A DNA stretch of 64,000 nucleotides from NCBI GenBank assembly GCA_016795325.1, contig JAEUHY010000036.1:186001-250000 (forward strand). Reading direction: 5' to 3'. Positions 60,783 through 64,000 of this stretch are shown piece by piece. The DNA comes from Planctomycetota bacterium (GTDB lineage Bacteria; Planctomycetota; UBA1135; GCA-002686595). Made by a program: the position numbers and the translations under genes. Each line of letters opens with the position of its first letter. Position 1 is the first letter of the stretch. The notes under the pieces were generated by a model. That model made no database searches. It was not told where the DNA came from and saw only the letters and a program-made list of their open reading frames with translations.

Positions 60783-61745
60783 ATGAACACCATGAAGCAC
60801 CTCCCCTACTTCCTCGCGCCCCTCGCGCTCGTCGCCGCGGCCCAGGCGCAGTCGATTTGCCATTCGCTCAACGACACGCCGACCTTCCTCAACACGGTCT
60901 CGCTCGGCAACGCGTGGTTCGCGATCCAACTCGTCGCGCCTCAGACGAGCGCGATCAGCCGCATCGAAGTGTTCACCGGCGAGACGACGTCGGCGCAGCA
61001 GCTCGACCTGTGGAGCCACGACGTGGCCACCGGCAAACCCGCGGCGTTGCTCGGGAGCGCTCCGTTCTCGATCGCGCCGACCAACACGTGGCAGGGCGCG
61101 AACTTCGCGGCGCCGGTCGCGCTCAGCGGCGGCGCGACGTACTGGCTCGTGTGGCGCGCGCAGCTCGGCACGCAGGCGAGTCTCGACCTGCCCGGCGCCC
61201 AACTCGGGCCCGTGTGGACCATTTCGACCGACGCGGGCGCGAGTTGGTTCACGCCTGTCCAGTCCGTCGACCGGCAGTGGAAGTACCGCTTGCTCGGCAC
61301 GTGCCCCGCGCCGCCCGCGGCGTACTGCACGGCGGGCACGACGAGCAGCGGTTGCAACGCGAGCATCTCCGCAACCGGCACGCCGTCGGCCAGCGCATCC
61401 AGCGGCTTCACGCTCGCGGCGAGCGGAGTCGAGGGGCAACGCCAAGGCTTGTTCTTCTATTCGCTCAGCGGAGTCGAAGCGCTTCCGTGGGGCGCGGGCT
61501 CGAGTTGGTTGTGCGTGAAGGCGCCGACGCAGCGCTGCACTCCGCTCGACTCCGGCGGCGCGGCGGGCGCGTGCGACGGCGTGCTCGCACTCGACTGGAA
61601 CGGCTTCCGCACGAACACGCCGGGGCTGCTCGGCGCGCCCTATTCCGGCGGCCAGCAGCTCTGGGCGCAGGCTTGGTTCCGCGATCCGCCGAGCCCCAAG
61701 TCGACGAGCTTGTCGAACGCGCTCGCGTTCACACTGCTGCCTTGA
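60783..61745 (+). CDS. Secreted protein with jelly-roll-like N-domain and shared C-terminal domain
   Basis: The ATG at 60783 gives 320 residues with a signal peptide (MNTMKHLPYFLAPLALVAAA, then QAQ). Residues about 25-175 form a beta-rich domain (FAIQLVAPQTSAISRIEVFT, WQGANFAAPVALSGGATYWL) like the choice-anchor/galactose-binding-type modules of surface proteins. Residues about 180-320 are the clearest short example of the shared domain: YCTAGTTSSGC, GQRQGLFFYSLSGVEALPWG, WLCVKAPTQRCTPLDSGGAA, CDGVLALDWNGF and WAQAWFRDPPSPKSTSLSNA, with Cys residues in each segment. A longer open frame in the same register starts far upstream inside the kinase gene and is spurious. Its 3' end overlaps the convergent MFS gene by 17 bp. 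Confidence 0.8.
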   Translation: MNTMKHLPYFLAPLALVAAAQAQSICHSLNDTPTFLNTVSLGNAWFAIQLVAPQTSAISRIEVFTGETTSAQQLDLWSHDVATGKPAALLGSAPFSIAPTNTWQGANFAAPVALSGGATYWLVWRAQLGTQASLDLPGAQLGPVWTISTDAGASWFTPVQSVDRQWKYRLLGTCPAPPAAYCTAGTTSSGCNASISATGTPSASASSGFTLAASGVEGQRQGLFFYSLSGVEALPWGAGSSWLCVKAPTQRCTPLDSGGAAGACDGVLALDWNGFRTNTPGLLGAPYSGGQQLWAQAWFRDPPSPKSTSLSNALAFTLLP

Positions 61746-62934
61746 CCGACGCGGCGCGGCGCGTGGCGACGAACAGCGCCGCGCCGGCGACGACCGCACA
61801 ACTCAGCGGGAGCACCGACCAACCTCCTGCTCCGAAGCGCGCGTACAGCTCTTGGCCGAGCGGCGGACCGATCACGTTGGCGGTCGACCACGCCACGAAG
61901 TACAGGCCCTGGTAGCGGCCGCGCAGAGGCGTCGGCGCGATGTTGGCGACGAGCGTGTTGCACAGCGGGAAGAGCGCCACTTCACCCGCGGTCCACACCA
62001 CGACGACGAAGGCGTGGGCGATCGCGCTGTCGACGAAGGCGTGCAACGCTAGGCCGCCGCAGAACACGAGCGCGCACAGCGGAACGACGCGCGAGGCGCC
62101 GAACCTCTCGGAGAGCGGCACCACCCAGGGCTGCGTCAGCGCGACGAGCAAGCCGTTGAGCGCGAGGATGCGCCCGTACGTCTTGAGGTCGATGCCGTCG
62201 GCGCTCATCAGCGGTCCGAAGGTCGCGATGATCTGCACGACGGCGACGCCCATCATCAGTGCGGCGAGGAGCATGGGCCGCAGGTTGCGGTCGCGCAGCG
62301 CCTCGCCGAAACCTGAGTCGTTGCGCTCGCTGCGGGCGGCTGCGGGGCGCGTCTCCGCAGTCCACACCGCGAGCACGATGGCCGCCGCGAGCATCGTCGC
62401 CGCGTCGCCGACGAACAACCAACCGAAGCCGAGCTCCTCCGCGATCACGCCGGCTATCAGCGGACTGACCGCGAAGCCGAGGTTGTACGACCAGATCAAG
62501 TAGCTGAACGCACGCGAGCGCAGCTCGGGCGCCGCGAGGTCGGCGACGGCGGCCGAAACTGCGGGACGGTACAGCTCCGCGACGGCGCCGAGCGCCAACG
62601 CGAGCGCGGCGAGCTGGCCGAACCCTCGCGCCTGCGACAACGCGGCGAGCACCGCGGCGCCGCCGCACAGGCTCAGCAGCATGGTGCGCTTGCGTCCCCA
62701 TCTGTCGGCGAGTTGCCCGCCGACGAGCGCCGCGATCACGGCGCCGACTCCCCAGGCGCCGACGATCAGTCCGCTCTCCGTCGCGCCGATGTTGCGCTGC
62801 GTCTGCAGGTACAGCGCGAGATACGGCAGCACGAAGGCGCCGACGCGGTTCACGAACATCCCGAAGATCAGCACCCAGAAGGCGTGCGGAAGTCCGCGGA
62901 AGGTCTTCGGGGCGGAGGGGCTGGCGGCGGTCAC
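61729..62934 (-). CDS. MFS transporter, DHA1-type
   Basis: The 401-residue protein has 12 membrane helices. The signature between helices 2 and 3 is present as GGQLADRWGRKRTMLLS, and the equivalent half-repeat sequence follows later (VPLSERFGASRVVPLCALVF). Helix 4 and 5 carry the RSRAFSYLIWSYNLGFAVSP pattern of drug/H+ antiporters. It is likely a proton-driven exporter; no substrate can be inferred. ATG start at 62934; the C-terminus overlaps the convergent gene by 17 bp. No regulator gene is adjacent. Confidence 0.9.
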   Translation of the reverse strand: MTAASPSAPKTFRGLPHAFWVLIFGMFVNRVGAFVLPYLALYLQTQRNIGATESGLIVGAWGVGAVIAALVGGQLADRWGRKRTMLLSLCGGAAVLAALSQARGFGQLAALALALGAVAELYRPAVSAAVADLAAPELRSRAFSYLIWSYNLGFAVSPLIAGVIAEELGFGWLFVGDAATMLAAAIVLAVWTAETRPAAARSERNDSGFGEALRDRNLRPMLLAALMMGVAVVQIIATFGPLMSADGIDLKTYGRILALNGLLVALTQPWVVPLSERFGASRVVPLCALVFCGGLALHAFVDSAIAHAFVVVVWTAGEVALFPLCNTLVANIAPTPLRGRYQGLYFVAWSTANVIGPPLGQELYARFGAGGWSVLPLSCAVVAGAALFVATRRAASVKAAV

Positions 62935-63008
62935 GGCGAACTCGGGGGCGCGAGAGGATAGCGGCGGACGCGCCGAGACATTTCAAGCACGTGGTGAAGC
63001 AGCCTTCG

Positions 63009-64000
63009 TCACGCGATCAAGCCGCGCAGAGCGCCGACGAAACGTTCGATGTCGCCCTCGTCGTTGTGGATCCAGGCGCTCGCGCGCAGCGTCGCGTCGA
63101 GCTCCAAGCGCTCGTGCAACGGATGCGTGCAGTGCTGGCCCGCGGACACGAGCACGCCGAACGCGTCGCTCAGCGTGCGCGCGACGCTCTGCGCGTCGAG
63201 CCCGCCGGCGGGCAACACCAAGCTCACCAGCGGCGTGCGCTGCTCGAGCTGAGTTGACCCGAGCACGCGCACGCCGGGCAGTCGCGCGCACTGCTCGTAC
63301 ATTTGTCGTGCGAGGAGCGCGCTGTGCGCCGCCACGTCTTCGCGTCCCAGCCGCGCAAGCCACGCGAGCGCCGCCGCGAGTCCGAGCACGCCCTCGACGT
63401 TCGGAGTGCCGGCCTCGAAGCGCGCTGCGCCGCTGCGCCACTCGCAGTCCCCGTCGCGAACGCGCGCCACCATGCCGCCGCCGACGCGCGCGGTCGCGAG
63501 CTCGTCGAGCAGCGCCTCGCGCACGAACAACGCGCCCGAACCCGCCGGTCCGCCGACCTTGTGGCCCGAGAACGCGAAGAAGTCGCAGCCCAGGCGCCGC
63601 ATGTCGAGCGGGACGTGCCCGGTCGACTGCGCGCCGTCGACGAACGTACGGATGCCGCGCGCGCGGGCGAAGGCAGTGATGCGCTCGATCGGCGCGAGCG
63701 TGCCGAGCACGTTGGAGACGTGGTGCACCGCGATCAGACGCGTGCGCGGCGTGCACACCGACTCGAGCGCGTCGAACTCGGGGCAGCCGTCGTCGCGCGT
63801 CGGCAACGTGCGCACGGTCGCGCGTTTGCGCCAAGGAAGCAGGTTCGAGTGGTGCTCGACCTGGGTCGTGACGACCTCGTGTTCGGGGCCGAGCGCGAGC
63901 GCGTCGGCGACCAGGTTGGCTGCGTCCGTGACGCCCGCGGTGAACACGACTTCGCCCGGCGTCGCGCCCAGGTGAGCGGCGACCACATGGCGCGCGGCCT
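63009..64000 (-). CDS. Class V aminotransferase / cysteine desulfurase (partial, continues past right edge)
   Basis: The frame is open through position 64000; a GTG at 63986 is available but the N-terminus surely lies beyond the edge. The 330 visible residues have fold-type I PLP features: VVTTQVEHHSNLLPWRKRAT, LIAVHHVSNVLGTLAPIERI, TFVDGAQSTGHVPLDMRRLG, FFAFSGHKVGGPAGSGALFV (SGHK supplies the PLP Lys), FEAGTPNVEGVLGLAAALAW and LVSAGQHCTHPLHERL (GxHC supplies the persulfide Cys). This is a SufS/CsdA-like group II cysteine desulfurase pattern. No iron-sulfur assembly gene is visible in the window. It should convert Cys to Ala with transfer of sulfur to an acceptor. Confidence 0.9.
   Translation of the reverse strand, partial: AARHVVAAHLGATPGEVVFTAGVTDAANLVADALALGPEHEVVTTQVEHHSNLLPWRKRATVRTLPTRDDGCPEFDALESVCTPRTRLIAVHHVSNVLGTLAPIERITAFARARGIRTFVDGAQSTGHVPLDMRRLGCDFFAFSGHKVGGPAGSGALFVREALLDELATARVGGGMVARVRDGDCEWRSGAARFEAGTPNVEGVLGLAAALAWLARLGREDVAAHSALLARQMYEQCARLPGVRVLGSTQLEQRTPLVSLVLPAGGLDAQSVARTLSDAFGVLVSAGQHCTHPLHERLELDATLRASAWIHNDEGDIERFVGALRGLIA

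Noticed and set aside
56385..61745. Very long + strand open frame (1786 codons)
   Set aside because: It overlaps the histidine kinase and HEAT/VWA genes in another frame, is Arg/Ala-rich without domains, and is open only because of high GC content. Only its last 321 codons (60783-61745) form a real gene.
1..64000. tRNA, rRNA, riboswitch and CRISPR elements
   Set aside because: Looked for conserved T-loop sequences, direct repeats of 24-40 bases with regular spacing, and common riboswitch cores; nothing convincing was seen by eye.

Overview
The window is high-GC bacterial DNA with most intergenic space filled by decayed sequence. The gene content suggests a Planctomycetota-like organism, possibly of the Saltatorellus/Engelhardtia type. 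Reasons are: many large secreted proteins built from TolB/PD40, RCC1, FG-GAP and P-domain-like modules; six proteins ending in one shared Cys-containing C-terminal domain; two ECF sigma factors fused to a membrane helix and carboxypeptidase-regulatory-like repeats; and a MASE1 hybrid histidine kinase. This taxonomic call is inference from architecture. No rRNA, tRNA or CRISPR array was recognised.

Layout. 1-8.2 kb: secreted beta-helix protein, small membrane protein, FG-GAP lipoprotein, a frameshifted membrane-anchored gene, an RCC1 propeller protein and a small secreted protein, separated by copies of a dispersed repeat. 8.2-10.1 kb: a decaying AbiE-type (type IV) toxin-antitoxin locus; antitoxin and toxin genes are both frameshifted and a 159-bp TA-flanked MITE sits between them. 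10.1-13.7 kb: first sigma-factor/CarboxypepD_reg fusion. 14.5-17.9 kb: a secreted transglutaminase-like protein and a companion secreted protein. 17.9-18.5 kb: an IS91-type transposase remnant joined to a duplicated gene tail. 18.5-22.5 kb: four genes overlapping by 4 bp each: DUF350 membrane protein, glutathionylspermidine-synthase-like ATP-grasp ligase, membrane-anchored protein with a Ser/Gly/Arg-rich tail, and an unknown protein. This resembles the E. coli yjf/ygi amidoligase gene neighbourhoods and is the most interesting system here.

22.5-29.3 kb: small accessory genes (peroxiredoxin-like, lipoprotein, CDI-immunity-like, broken immunity-like gene) set in repeat-rich DNA, plus a large CarboxypepD_reg protein. 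29.4-34.6 kb: a MORN/terpenoid-toroid protein and the second sigma-factor fusion. 35.3-46.8 kb: P-domain/FN3 protein with a clear terminator, two PD40 proteins, a CarboxypepD_reg protein, a secreted lactonase-type propeller and a haem-binding protein. 46.8-54.2 kb: ISL3-like remnant, TIGR02117 protein, a three-gene secreted protein/hydrolase cluster and a third PD40 protein. 54.2-64 kb: broken small membrane gene, J-domain protein, small membrane protein, hybrid histidine kinase, HEAT/VWA protein, a small secreted protein, an MFS transporter, and a class V aminotransferase/cysteine desulfurase running off the right edge.

Two themes recur. One is a dispersed imperfect intergenic repeat family; every copy I recognised lies in the + orientation and many sit just 5' of a + strand gene. 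The other is evidence of gene duplication and decay: duplicated gene ends, frameshifts, premature stops and IS remnants. The high GC content makes long spurious reading frames common on both strands, and these were left out.
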